44,907 nt of DNA. It comes from Bacteroidota bacterium (GTDB lineage: Bacteria > Bacteroidota > Bacteroidia > Bacteroidales > VadinHA17). This document shows, in pieces, positions 9,014 through 17,578 of the stretch; position 1 is the first letter of the stretch; each line of letters starts with the position of its first letter. A program made the position numbers and the translations under genes. The stretch lies in contig JAKPDL010000083.1 in assembly GCA_029552825.1 (NCBI GenBank), positions 1-44,907 of the forward strand, in the 5' to 3' direction. The notes under the pieces are model-generated. The model had not been told where the DNA came from. It saw only the letters and a program-made list of their open reading frames with translations, and searched no databases.

Positions 9014-11091
9014 TGAACAGAGCATGGCACAAATATGCATTCATTGTTGTCGCTCTGCTTTTGCTTGCCATGATGCTTTACAGAAGCAGGGAAGCAGGCG
9101 TTAGCTGTGATGAAGTGCTTCATTATAACCAGTCTGTCAAGGTATACAATTATTTCAGGTCAGGCGGAACCGATCGCACAGCTTTACAGGATTCAGAACA
9201 GTATCTCAAATATTATGGACAGTCGTATGATAACATTACGACTTTTCTTATCAAGTCTTTTGGTATAGAGGATATCTATTCTTTCCGTCATCTGATGTCG
9301 TCTCTGGCAGGATGGCTGGCAATAATTGTAACGGCAATTTTTGCGGTATGGCTATCGGGTTACTCTGCCGGGCTTTTGGTGCTGCTTCTGTTTGCCGTTT
9401 CTCCTACATTTCTTGGTCATTCACAGAATAACCTTAAAGATATACCATTTGCACTTGGCTATATTTCTGGAATTTTTTTCACACTCAGATTTTTATTTTC
9501 AGATAAAAAACTACCCCTTTTCGATATTATACTTCTAATGCTCAGTATTGCTTTCTGCATGAGCATAAGGGCAGGAGGGATGATGCTTATCGTATACCTG
9601 CTGGCTTTTTTCTTTCTTACCGAGTTTATCCGTTATTATAATCTTAGAACGATAAATTTAGTTGAATCAGGAAGGAAATTCGGAATAATTATTCTGATTT
9701 CTGTGGCAGCATGGTTTCTGAGCGTTGTATTTTGGCCCTACGGTTTGCAGAATCCGATAATTAATCCAGTTAAGGCTCACATAGTGATGAGCAGGTTTCC
9801 TTTGACCTTCAGGGAAATATTTGAGGGAAGAACTGAATGGACCGATTTTATGCCCTGGTATTATCTGTTCAAATATATGCTGATTACATTTCCTTTAACA
9901 GTGGTTGCAGGTCTGGTTTTCTTGGTTGTCTATCTTCCCTGTAAGGTCAAAATACCGAAGTTTACGGAGTATATGCTGCTTTCTCTAACTATTATTCTGC
10001 CAATACTTTATGAAATAATTTTCAAACCAAATATATACAGCGGCTGGAGGCAATTTCTATTTCTTTATCCTGGAATAGTTATCTTTTCCGCTAAAGGCAT
10101 TAACGGACTCTTCAGTATTGTTCCGGGAAGATATAAACTGGTTATGGTTCTTCTGCTTCTTCTTACCGCTCTACATCCGTTAAAATTCATTATTACTGAT
10201 TTCCGGTATGCATATATTTATTTTAATCCTGTAGTTGGTGGTCTTAAAGGTGCGAATGGTAATTATGAAACTGATTATTATTTTATCGGGCAGCGTGAAG
10301 CGGCAGAATGGCTCGGCAGTTATCTTAAAAGTAAAAATGTGAAGGATACTGTGATAGTGGGCTCAAATTTTTCAGCCGCATGGTATTTCCGAAATAATCC
10401 TTTAGTAAAGAATATCACTTTTCGGAATGAAGAAAGGAGTAATTTTGACTGGGATTATTATCTTTCAACAAACAGGTATATTCTTCCATTTAGATTAAAA
10501 AACGGAGAATGGCCACCGCCAGGTGCACTTAAAGTCGTTTATGCTGATTATGCCCCTGTTTGTGCTGTTATTGAGAGAAAATCAAAAGATTCATATTACG
10601 GCTTTAAGGCTTTGCAGGAACGCAGAGTGGGAGATGCGGTTAATCTATTTAAGAAGGCTGTTGAAGAAAATGGTAATGATGAAATGATTTTTTATAATTT
10701 TGCTGTGGCTTTGAACAGGGCAGGAGATTCGTTAAAGGCAGATTCTGTTCTGATGAAGTCACTGGAAATCAATCCGTTCTTTGAACCGGCATTGATGTAT
10801 GCTGGAATGATTTCAGAGTCGAAAGGCAGGTATGATGAGGCTGAGGGTTATTATAAAAGACTGATTGAAATCAACAGGAAATATTCTGAGGCATACATCA
10901 GGCTTGCTGGTATAGTTGAAAGAAAAGATGTCGTAAGGGCACGTGCCATTTTGAGGGAATGTCTGAGAATAAATCCAGTTTATAGAACGGCACTTATCAG
11001 GCTGGCAGATACATACAGGGGATCACATCCTGAGATTGCCCGAAAATACGACAGTCTGGCAGCAAAAATCGGTTCTGGTATTAAATATTGA
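9013..11091 (+). CDS. GT-C (PMT/ArnT-like) membrane glycosyltransferase with C-terminal TPR domain
   Basis: A 692-residue polytopic protein. Residues 8-24 form the first membrane helix. The following periplasmic loop carries the acidic pair D33-E34 (SCDEVLHYN), typical of GT39-type enzymes that use polyprenyl-phosphate sugars. About ten further hydrophobic helices run to about residue 400. A soluble periplasmic part follows, and residues 530-690 hold four or five tetratricopeptide repeats (ERRVGDAVNLFKKAVEENG, KADSVLMKSLEINP, GRYDEAEGYYKRLIEIN, RARAILRECLRINP). The partner GT2 immediately upstream is the expected source of the lipid-linked sugar donor. The TPR tail may recruit a protein or glycan acceptor. 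The acceptor and sugar are unknown. Confidence 0.88.
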   Translation: MNRAWHKYAFIVVALLLLAMMLYRSREAGVSCDEVLHYNQSVKVYNYFRSGGTDRTALQDSEQYLKYYGQSYDNITTFLIKSFGIEDIYSFRHLMSSLAGWLAIIVTAIFAVWLSGYSAGLLVLLLFAVSPTFLGHSQNNLKDIPFALGYISGIFFTLRFLFSDKKLPLFDIILLMLSIAFCMSIRAGGMMLIVYLLAFFFLTEFIRYYNLRTINLVESGRKFGIIILISVAAWFLSVVFWPYGLQNPIINPVKAHIVMSRFPLTFREIFEGRTEWTDFMPWYYLFKYMLITFPLTVVAGLVFLVVYLPCKVKIPKFTEYMLLSLTIILPILYEIIFKPNIYSGWRQFLFLYPGIVIFSAKGINGLFSIVPGRYKLVMVLLLLLTALHPLKFIITDFRYAYIYFNPVVGGLKGANGNYETDYYFIGQREAAEWLGSYLKSKNVKDTVIVGSNFSAAWYFRNNPLVKNITFRNEERSNFDWDYYLSTNRYILPFRLKNGEWPPPGALKVVYADYAPVCAVIERKSKDSYYGFKALQERRVGDAVNLFKKAVEENGNDEMIFYNFAVALNRAGDSLKADSVLMKSLEINPFFEPALMYAGMISESKGRYDEAEGYYKRLIEINRKYSEAYIRLAGIVERKDVVRARAILRECLRINPVYRTALIRLADTYRGSHPEIARKYDSLAAKIGSGIKY

Positions 11092-11128
11092 AGATTGGAT
11101 ACATTAATTAAATAAAGGGAAATTCGTT

Positions 11129-11401
11129 ATGAAAAAATTATTATTAACTCTGTTTTTATCGGCACTGCTGGTAGTTACTGGAATTGCACCGGTTGTTAAA
11201 GCTCAGGAAGAGCCCAAGCCAAAGAAGGATTCAGTAAATATGGATACAATTGCAAAGCCTGTATTTTATTATGCAATTGAAGATGAAGAATCAATGGGCA
11301 AGAAAGGTGGCAAAGGTGCTGCTTCGACTATAGTAGTAATTGCTGGAGCGGTTATTATTGTTGGAGGTGTTGTCTTTTCACTCCTGAAGAAAAAGAAATA
11401 A
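11129..11401 (+). CDS. small exported protein with C-terminal membrane helix
   Basis: A 90-residue protein I cannot assign to a family. Residues 1-25 are a signal peptide ending in VKAQ. Residues 26-60 are charged (EEPKPKKDSVNMDT, AIEDEESMGKKG). Residues 66-86 are a Gly/Val/Ile-rich membrane helix, and the protein ends in a Lys cluster (LLKKKK). This layout means a short periplasmic segment tethered by a C-terminal anchor with the lysines inside. The start is preceded by AAAGGGAAATTCGTT, a plausible if weak ribosome site. It is the last gene of the plus-strand cluster, 30 bases before the terminator hairpin. A signal-sensing, assembly or carrier-peptide role would be guesswork. Confidence 0.7.
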   Translation: MKKLLLTLFLSALLVVTGIAPVVKAQEEPKPKKDSVNMDTIAKPVFYYAIEDEESMGKKGGKGAASTIVVIAGAVIIVGGVVFSLLKKKK

Positions 11402-11430
11402 AGCGACCGGTAACTGCTTTAAATGAAAAC

Positions 11431-11488
11431 AAAACCCTGTGCTGGGCCTGTGAATAAAAAAATAATCAGGTGAGCACAGGGTTTTTTT
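11431..11488. terminator. bidirectional intrinsic terminator
   Basis: The 13-base arms AAAACCCTGTGCT (11431-11443) and AGCACAGGGTTTT (11473-11485) are perfectly complementary. Between them is a small inner pair, CCTG/CAGG (11447-11450 with 11467-11470). The right arm runs into seven T residues, and the left arm starts with A residues that read as T on the other strand. It sits between convergent genes, so it can end both the plus-strand cluster and the minus-strand operon. Confidence 0.9.
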
Positions 11489-11506
11489 GTATTTTCTTAT
11501 TATTTA

Positions 11507-12580
11507 TCAGGCAAGGATCTTTCTCATAAACTCAACGCACTTTTTGGTTTCCTTCACCGCATCCGAGCCTTCAGGCACTGGATATTCGAGCTCAATATCC
11601 ACATGTATGGGCCATTTCTGTTTCTTGATCAGAAGCAGCACATCTGCAATAGGTGTTTCTCCTTTACCCCATTCCACATTTGTATTGGGGGGAGTGCTCT
11701 TCGGGCCGGTTTTGTCTTTCATGTGGACGCTGAAGATTCTGTCGTGATACTTCTGCAGTATTTCATTTGGATGTATGCCTGTTGAGCCAAAGAAATGACC
11801 GGCATCGAAGTTCATCATTACTGCAGGTGATACTGCCAGGAATGGATCGTAGCTGAAGCCGGGTGTTCCAAACTGCATGTGGTTGTGGAAAATGGCATAC
11901 ATTCCATGTTTTTCTGCAAAAGGAGCAAGCCTTTTTACTGCTTCTTCTCCGATTTCATCTGTTACACCCTTTGCGCCCATCGCCTTAGCCACTTTAAAGG
12001 CGTAATCAATCTCTTCATCCGACCAGCGGGCGGGAGAGAATTTTACTATATGCACGCTTATGCCTGCGTCGTCGAATAGCTTACGAGCCTGTTGAACTTT
12101 TGACATTGGCAGTGAGGTGCGCCATTTTTTGAGTTCTTCATTGTATTTGGCAATCGCTGCTTCCTGCTCAGGGGTTCTCTGTGGTCTCTGTCCACCTGGT
12201 TGTCCTCCCGGCTGGCCCTGCTGCCCCGGTTGTCCAGGCTGGCCAGGCTGTTGCTGCCCAGCAGGTGGCCTCATCATTCCAGCCATCGGGTTTTGTGGTG
12301 CACCGAGGAAACTCTCAAGGTCGTTGCTCATCAGCTCAATATTGCTTATTCCGGATTCCTGGCAGTACTTGATAATATTCTCCACACCACCCGGCATGGA
12401 ACGCCAGCTGTAGGTAATAGCTCCTATCTTGACACCGCCGAAATTAGAGTTGGGTTTTACTATCTTCTGCTTTGCCTCAGAACCAAATAGAGAGGGAATA
12501 AAAAATACTGAAGCGGCCGCAGCAGTTGTTCCCAGAAACTCCCTTCTGGAAAAGTTTTTTTCATTTTTTCTGTTCTTCAT
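11507..12580 (-). CDS. sugar phosphate isomerase/epimerase-like TIM barrel, Tat-exported, with Gly/Pro/Gln-rich insert
   Basis: A 357-residue protein. The Tat motif SRREFLG (RR at 12-13) is followed by an Ala-rich hydrophobic stretch. The rest is an AP-endonuclease-2/xylose-isomerase-like TIM barrel: IGAITYSWRS, ISNIELMS, FHNHMQFGTPG, NFDAGHFF, VHMKDK and HVDIELEYP supply the usual Glu/His/Asp metal set. Relatives in Bacteroidota include isomerases, epimerases and lyases or hydratases acting on keto-sugars. An exported member must act on free sugars or glycosides, not phosphates. Residues 100-138 are an unusual collagen-like PGQPGQPG insert in an early loop. It is the last gene of a three-gene minus operon, 65 bases after the cytosolic Gfo/Idh/MocA gene. 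Confidence 0.88.
   Translation of the reverse strand: MKNRKNEKNFSRREFLGTTAAAASVFFIPSLFGSEAKQKIVKPNSNFGGVKIGAITYSWRSMPGGVENIIKYCQESGISNIELMSNDLESFLGAPQNPMAGMMRPPAGQQQPGQPGQPGQQGQPGGQPGGQRPQRTPEQEAAIAKYNEELKKWRTSLPMSKVQQARKLFDDAGISVHIVKFSPARWSDEEIDYAFKVAKAMGAKGVTDEIGEEAVKRLAPFAEKHGMYAIFHNHMQFGTPGFSYDPFLAVSPAVMMNFDAGHFFGSTGIHPNEILQKYHDRIFSVHMKDKTGPKSTPPNTNVEWGKGETPIADVLLLIKKQKWPIHVDIELEYPVPEGSDAVKETKKCVEFMRKILA
12167..12283 (-). repeat. GC-rich low-complexity coding repeat (Pro-Gly-Gln insert)
   Basis: This stretch within the TIM-barrel gene encodes about 39 residues dominated by Gly, Pro and Gln, with repeated QPG and GQP units. It is distinctly more C/G-rich than the flanking coding sequence and is the only collagen-like tract in the window. 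Confidence 0.8.
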
Positions 12581-12645
12581 GTTTTTTAATTTATTTGATT
12601 CGTAAATAAAATTTTATAAAATTTTTGAAAGTTTTTTCTTGAATT

Positions 12646-13782
12646 TTAGATTGTTACCCACACGTTGCCCGAGTTATACGATTTTACGACTGCATGTATA
12701 AATTTCATACCCCTTACTCCATCGTGAACAGTCGGGAATTCACCGGGCGTGAACTGTTCTCCTCTGATGGATTTAGCCATGCCTTTGTAGATGTTTGCTA
12801 TTGCTTCATAAATTCCTTCGGGGTGGCCGCATGGCATTGTATGGCTCTTTTCTGCAAATTCACTGTTATATGAGTGGGCAGGTTTCAGAACCTTAACGGG
12901 TTCTGCATCGCTCAAAAGATAAAGATAATTAGGATTCTCCTGACCCCATTTCAGGCTTGCTTTGGAGCCGTAAACAGCTATTGTAAGGTTATTTTCCTCG
13001 CCAGTGGCAACCTGGCATGAGCGAATTACACCTTTAAGTTTCGGATTTTCGAAACGAAGCAGCACTGTACCGTCGAGGTCCATCTGAAAGCCCTCTTTTA
13101 CATTGTTCAGGTCCGACAGCACCTGTTTTATCTCAAGACCTGTGGTATACTCAATCAGGTTGAATGCATGTACTCCGATGTCGCCCATGCAGCTGCTCAC
13201 ACCCGACTGTGCAGGATCAAACCGCCACACACCGGTAATGCGACTGTCGGCACCATGGATTATTGAATTGACCCAGCCCTGATAATACTGTGCATCAATT
13301 CTCTGAATTGTTCCAAGCATGCCCGACCTGATCATCTCCCTCATCTGCCTTACCATGGGATAGCCGGTGTATGTATGGGTGAGGGCAAAGGTGAGTTTGT
13401 TCTTATTCACCAGCCTTTCAAGCTCTTCTGCTTCCTCAACAGTCATTGTCATGGGCTTTTCACACATGACATGGAAACCATTTTCGAGAAGCATTTTTGC
13501 AAATGGATAATGAAGGTAGTTCGGTGTAACTATTGATACTGCCTGCATCCTGTCCCCTTCAGCCCGTGCTAGCTCTCCCTTTATCATAGCCTCCACACTC
13601 TCGTAGCACCGTTCAAGAGGGATTCCCTCTTTCAAAGCAAATTCCTTGCTTTTTTCGTAATCGGCATCGAATACCCCGCCGACAAGCTCAAAATCGTTGC
13701 ATATCCTGGAGGCACGGCGGTGAGCATCACCTATAAATGCACCTATGCCTCCGCCTATCATTCCCAGTTTAATCTTTTTCAT
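12646..13782 (-). CDS. Gfo/Idh/MocA family oxidoreductase, cytosolic
   Basis: A 378-residue protein with no signal peptide. The Rossmann strand starts at residue 4, with GGGIGA at 10-15. Conserved blocks are GGVFDAD after the second strand, SIVTPNYLHYPFAK, and CEKPMTMTVEEAEE with the family lysine. The C-terminal domain contains YYQGWVNSIIHG, SSCMGDIGVHAFNLIEY and a short sheet region. It therefore works in the cytoplasm, in contrast to the four exported members in this window. It lies 59 bases downstream of a cytosolic TIM-barrel gene and upstream of an exported one. The pairing suggests a dehydrogenase plus isomerase or lyase acting on the same imported sugar. The precise substrate is unknown. 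Confidence 0.9.
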   Translation of the reverse strand: MKKIKLGMIGGGIGAFIGDAHRRASRICNDFELVGGVFDADYEKSKEFALKEGIPLERCYESVEAMIKGELARAEGDRMQAVSIVTPNYLHYPFAKMLLENGFHVMCEKPMTMTVEEAEELERLVNKNKLTFALTHTYTGYPMVRQMREMIRSGMLGTIQRIDAQYYQGWVNSIIHGADSRITGVWRFDPAQSGVSSCMGDIGVHAFNLIEYTTGLEIKQVLSDLNNVKEGFQMDLDGTVLLRFENPKLKGVIRSCQVATGEENNLTIAVYGSKASLKWGQENPNYLYLLSDAEPVKVLKPAHSYNSEFAEKSHTMPCGHPEGIYEAIANIYKGMAKSIRGEQFTPGEFPTVHDGVRGMKFIHAVVKSYNSGNVWVTI

Positions 13783-13841
13783 GACCTTTTTGTTTTAAAG
13801 TTCAGACAATCAGCATTATAAAAGCAGGTAACTCCTGACGG

Positions 13842-14837
13842 TCATTTCCTTTCAAATGCTGCGTCAAATGCTACAGCAGATGGTGGAAAGTCAATCTTTC
13901 TTACGAATGCTGCAGCTTCTTTTGCTCCATGTTCGCGATCCATACCACTGTCTTCCCATTCAACCGAGAGAGGACCCTTATAACCGATTCTATTCAGAGC
14001 TCTGATGATTTCCTCGAAGTTAATCTTTCCTCTTCCCAGACTTCTGAAATCCCAGAAACGTCCTTTTGTGCCGAATTCGGTATGGCCTCCGAAAACGCCA
14101 GCATCGGTAGGCACATCCGACCAGTAAACATCTTTCATGTGTGCATGGAAGATCCTGTCGGAGAAGGTGTAAATGAACTTAATGTAATCAACACCCTGGT
14201 AGCCGAAATGAGATGGATCGAAATTGAAACCGAATGCGGGATGGTTGTTAAGTGCTTTCAATGCCCTCTGTGCAGAAGGGATATCGAATGCAATCTCAGT
14301 TGGGTGGGCTTCAAGGGCAAATTTTACACCCAGTTGTTTAAACCTGTCGAGTATTGGAATCCACCTCGAAGCAAATATTTCATAACCCTCATCAATCATC
14401 GACTGAGGTACAGGCGGGAATGAATAAAGCAGGTGCCAGATAGGGCTGCCTGTGAAACCGTTAACAACTTCAACGCCAAGCCTTGCTGCTGCTTCGGCTG
14501 TCTTTATCATCTCCTGTGCAGCCCTTTCATTAACTTTATCAGGATAACCATCGGCCCATACATGATCGGGCAGAATACTCTTGTGCCGCTGGTCTATCCG
14601 GTCGCATACTGCCTGACCTACAAGATGATTTGAAATGGCATATACTTTAAGCCCGTATTTTGCAAGTAAATCCTTTTTTGCCTTGCAATATGCCGCATCT
14701 GCTTTGCTGACCTCAAAATGGTCGCCCCAGCATGCTAATTCCAAACCGTCATATCCGAAGTCCTTTGCCTTTTTACAAAGGTCTTCCAGCTTTAAATCGG
14801 CCCACTGGCCTGTGAAAAGTGTTACTGGTCTGCTCAT
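13842..14837 (-). CDS. sugar phosphate isomerase/epimerase-like TIM barrel, cytosolic
   Basis: A 331-residue protein without signal peptide. Sequence blocks follow the xylose-isomerase-like TIM barrel: [59 protein letters not shown] and [13 protein letters not shown]. The Glu, Asp, His and Glu residues at the ends of these strands form the usual divalent metal site. Members of this well-conserved subfamily sit next to Gfo/Idh/MocA enzymes in many Bacteroidota and Planctomycetes. Here too, the next gene is a cytosolic Gfo/Idh/MocA oxidoreductase. It is the first gene of a three-gene minus-strand operon that diverges from the GH2 gene. Probable roles are isomerisation, epimerisation or elimination of a keto-sugar. 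The reaction cannot be fixed from sequence. Confidence 0.9.
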   Translation of the reverse strand: MSRPVTLFTGQWADLKLEDLCKKAKDFGYDGLELACWGDHFEVSKADAAYCKAKKDLLAKYGLKVYAISNHLVGQAVCDRIDQRHKSILPDHVWADGYPDKVNERAAQEMIKTAEAAARLGVEVVNGFTGSPIWHLLYSFPPVPQSMIDEGYEIFASRWIPILDRFKQLGVKFALEAHPTEIAFDIPSAQRALKALNNHPAFGFNFDPSHFGYQGVDYIKFIYTFSDRIFHAHMKDVYWSDVPTDAGVFGGHTEFGTKGRFWDFRSLGRGKINFEEIIRALNRIGYKGPLSVEWEDSGMDREHGAKEAAAFVRKIDFPPSAVAFDAAFERK

Positions 14838-14936
14838 AAGTCACTAGTTTTAAGGTTATTATCTTAAATTGGCTTTATATTTCTATCTTTTAGTCCCTTA
14901 TCCGGCTATTACCCCGGTAGTCAGACATCTGTTTTT

Positions 14937-14944
14937 CAAATATA
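14937..14944 (-). promoter_or_regulatory. candidate -7 element for the minus-strand operon
   Basis: On the minus strand this reads TATATTTG, a match to TAnnTTTG. Transcription would start near 14930 and leave a leader of about 90 bases before the ATG at 14837. A -33 TTTG at the usual distance is not seen; the nearest is only 14 bases away. The call is therefore weak. Nothing else is evident in the 283-base divergent region 14838-15120 apart from the plus-strand element at 15065. Confidence 0.3.
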
Positions 14945-15064
14945 AATTTAAAAAATTGCAAAAAACTCTTCTTAATTGGTCAATTTTGACAGGGTTAACA
15001 TTCTTTAACTATAGCAATGCTGAAATTGTACCTAAAAATACAAGAATTACTGAAATCAATGATA

Positions 15065-15072
15065 TATGTTTG
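15065..15072 (+). promoter_or_regulatory. candidate -7 element for the GH2 gene
   Basis: TATGTTTG matches TAnnTTTG. Initiation near 15079 would give a leader of about 40 bases, very A-rich before the ATG at 15121. No well-placed -33 TTTG is seen. Confidence 0.3.
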
Positions 15073-15120
15073 TTTTCAAAATAGCTATTTTTAGAAAATA
15101 AATGAGAAAAATAAAATAAG

Positions 15121-17559
15121 ATGAAAGGTTTTAAGATTTCCGGATTTTTTCTCTTTGTCTTGCTTACAGTGTTAAGCAACATTATTGATGCTCAGGTAGT
15201 AAGGAGGGAAGTTATAAACTTCAATTTCGACTGGAAGTTTTACAAAGGGGATATTCCCGGAGCTTCAGCACAGGATTTTGATGATGCCGGCTGGAGAATT
15301 CTTGATCTTCCTCACGACTGGAGCATTGAGGGACCATTCGATGCAAGATGGGCAAGCGGAACGGGTTACCTTCCGGGTGGTATTGGATGGTACAGAAAAA
15401 CATTCAATGTACCAAAGAATTGGAGCAGGGGCAGGGTTTTTATTCTTTTTGAAGGTGTTTATAACAACAGTGAAGCATGGATTAACGGTAATTACCTTGG
15501 CAAGAGGCCAAACGGTTATATTTCTTTTCAATATGACATCACTCCTTACCTGCGTTATGGAAAAAACAATACTATTGCAGTTAAAGTAGATCACTCAAAA
15601 TATGCTGATTCGAGATGGTATACAGGCTCGGGCATTTACCGTAACGTTAAGCTGATATTCACTCCTGAAGTCCATATAGCTAACTGGGGAGTATTTTACG
15701 CAACGCCATTTGTGAGCAAGGAGAGTGCTGTTATGAATATCAGTACCAATATTAAGAATGAAAGCAGGAAGAAAGCAGGAGCAGAAGTAACTAATACTCT
15801 TTATTCTGGAGACAAGATTGTTGCAAGTGTTTCGTCTTCCATAACTATTGAAAGCATGCAAGAATCACTGGTTGAGCAGAAACTTGAAGTTAAAGACCCG
15901 GTTTTGTGGAGTTTGGATACTCCTCATTTGTACAGGCTTGTCACCACGGTTAAGGGTAAAGGTTTCACGGATGAAAATATAATGAATGCAGGTATTAGAT
16001 TTTTCAGTTTTGATGCCAGCAGAGGGTTCAATCTTAATGGCATAAGCATGAAGTTGAAGGGTGTATGTCTGCATCACGATGCCGGGACTCTTGGCGCTGC
16101 TGTTCCAAGAAGTGAGATTGAAAGGCGTCTTGGGCTTCTTAAAGAAATGGGTTGCAATGCCATCAGGACAAGTCATAATCCTTATTCACCTGATTTTCTT
16201 GATGTGTGCGACAGCATGGGTTTTCTGGTCATCAATGAAGCTTTTGATGAATGGGAGCTACCGAAGAAAAAATGGATAGAGGGCTGGAACAGGGGCACAC
16301 CTGGAAAGGACGGCTATGCTGAATATTTCAAAGATTGGGCATTAAGAGATCTTGCTGATTTTGTGTTGCGCGACCGGAACCATCCATCGGTTATAATGTG
16401 GAGCATAGGTAATGAGATAGATTATCCGAACGATCCTTATACTCATCCTGTACTTAATACTGAAGCCAATCCTCAGACATGGGCAAAATATGATGAAAAA
16501 CTCCCGCATGCAAATCGTCTTGGTGAAATTGCCCGGGAGCTTGTGGCAACAGTAAAAAAATATGATACTACTCGTCCGGTAACAGCAGGGCTTGCCTCCG
16601 CTCTTATGTCAAATGAAACCGGATATGCGGCAGCCCTCGATGTGGTGGGGTATAACTATCAGGAGTTCAGATATGAGAGAGACCATAAAGCTTATCCTGA
16701 CAGGCCTCTTTACGGGAGCGAAAATGGGATGAGTCTGGAAGCATGGAAAGCCGTTGAAGAGAATGACTATGTGGCAGGGCAGTTTTTATGGACAGGAATC
16801 GAGTATCTTGGAGAAGCCGGGCAGTATCCTTCGCGCCACAGCACATCCGGTTTGTTAGATCTGGCGGGCAACAGAAAACCTGAATATTACTTCCGCCAGA
16901 GCCTCTGGAGCAGTAAACCGATGGTGTTTCTTGGTACAACAACGTCTGTAACTACCAGAGAACCCGCAAACCTGTGGGCTCATAAAAGAGTTGACCCTGT
17001 ATGGAATTACAATGAAGGGCAGATGGTAAGTGTAAATGCTTTTACAAACTGCGAGAAGGTGGAGCTTTTTCTTAACGGAAAATCTCTAGGCTCAAAAAAT
17101 CTTGCTGATTTTCCGAACAGGACAATTTCATGGGATGTTCCTTTTGAGCCTGGCGAACTGAAGGCAACTGGCAAAATTGATGGCATTGAAGTAGCATCAT
17201 ATTCTTTAAATACATACGGGAAACCGGCTGCAATAAGGGCAATGTGTGATGCAATGGTATTGAAGGCAAACCGGACAGACATTTCAAGGATTTATGTTAC
17301 TGTAACAGATGAAAAGGGGAATGTTGTTTATAACGCTGAAAATGAAATAGTCTGTGAAATTACAGGTCCGGTAAGACTTCTTGGGATGGAAGATGCAAAT
17401 CCCAGAAATACTGAAAATTATAAAGATAACAGACAGAAAGCATATCATGGCCGACTGCTGATTTATCTGCAGTCGCTTGATACACCGGGGAAAGCCAATA
17501 TTAAGATTTCTTCAGAAGGTCTTAATAGCCTAACATTTACGATTGACCTGGTCAAATAG
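15121..17559 (+). CDS. glycoside hydrolase family 2 (beta-galactosidase-like), exported
   Basis: An 812-residue protein with a signal peptide ending at about residue 24 (NIIDAQ). Domain order is that of GH2: a jelly-roll sugar-binding domain (FNFDWKFYKG to about 190, with LPHDWSIEGPF and GIGWYRKTF), an immunoglobulin-like domain to about 300, then a TIM barrel (GVCLHHDAG, GCNAIRTSHNPYSP, INEAFDEWE). The acid/base is E432 in WSIGNE and the likely nucleophile E534 in YGSENG. C-terminal beta domains (DUF4982-like and a second Ig-like region) complete it. It would remove beta-linked sugars, most often galactose, from oligosaccharides in the periplasm. The exact linkage is unknown. It is divergent from the 13842-14837 operon and ends 10 bases from a convergent small gene. 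Confidence 0.93.
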   Translation: MKGFKISGFFLFVLLTVLSNIIDAQVVRREVINFNFDWKFYKGDIPGASAQDFDDAGWRILDLPHDWSIEGPFDARWASGTGYLPGGIGWYRKTFNVPKNWSRGRVFILFEGVYNNSEAWINGNYLGKRPNGYISFQYDITPYLRYGKNNTIAVKVDHSKYADSRWYTGSGIYRNVKLIFTPEVHIANWGVFYATPFVSKESAVMNISTNIKNESRKKAGAEVTNTLYSGDKIVASVSSSITIESMQESLVEQKLEVKDPVLWSLDTPHLYRLVTTVKGKGFTDENIMNAGIRFFSFDASRGFNLNGISMKLKGVCLHHDAGTLGAAVPRSEIERRLGLLKEMGCNAIRTSHNPYSPDFLDVCDSMGFLVINEAFDEWELPKKKWIEGWNRGTPGKDGYAEYFKDWALRDLADFVLRDRNHPSVIMWSIGNEIDYPNDPYTHPVLNTEANPQTWAKYDEKLPHANRLGEIARELVATVKKYDTTRPVTAGLASALMSNETGYAAALDVVGYNYQEFRYERDHKAYPDRPLYGSENGMSLEAWKAVEENDYVAGQFLWTGIEYLGEAGQYPSRHSTSGLLDLAGNRKPEYYFRQSLWSSKPMVFLGTTTSVTTREPANLWAHKRVDPVWNYNEGQMVSVNAFTNCEKVELFLNGKSLGSKNLADFPNRTISWDVPFEPGELKATGKIDGIEVASYSLNTYGKPAAIRAMCDAMVLKANRTDISRIYVTVTDEKGNVVYNAENEIVCEITGPVRLLGMEDANPRNTENYKDNRQKAYHGRLLIYLQSLDTPGKANIKISSEGLNSLTFTIDLVK

Positions 17560-17578
17560 GCAATGCAGGCTATTTTTT
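17554..17578 (+). terminator. possible short terminator at the end of the GH2 gene
   Basis: AAATAG (17554-17559, including the stop codon) pairs with CTATTT (17570-17575) across a ten-base loop. The right arm continues as a T run to 17578. The stem is short and AT-rich, so it may be weak. It overlaps the stop codon of the convergent minus gene. Confidence 0.35.

Noticed and set aside
12117-12413. Plus-strand frame encoding a Cys/Pro/Gly-rich small protein
   Set aside because: It is the complement of the Pro-Gly-Gln insert of the minus-strand TIM-barrel gene; the odd composition comes from the repeat, and the minus frame has clear homology motifs.
14869-15084. 71-codon plus-strand frame in the divergent gap before the GH2 gene
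   Set aside because: AT-driven composition, no recognisable motif, and it overlaps both candidate -7 elements.
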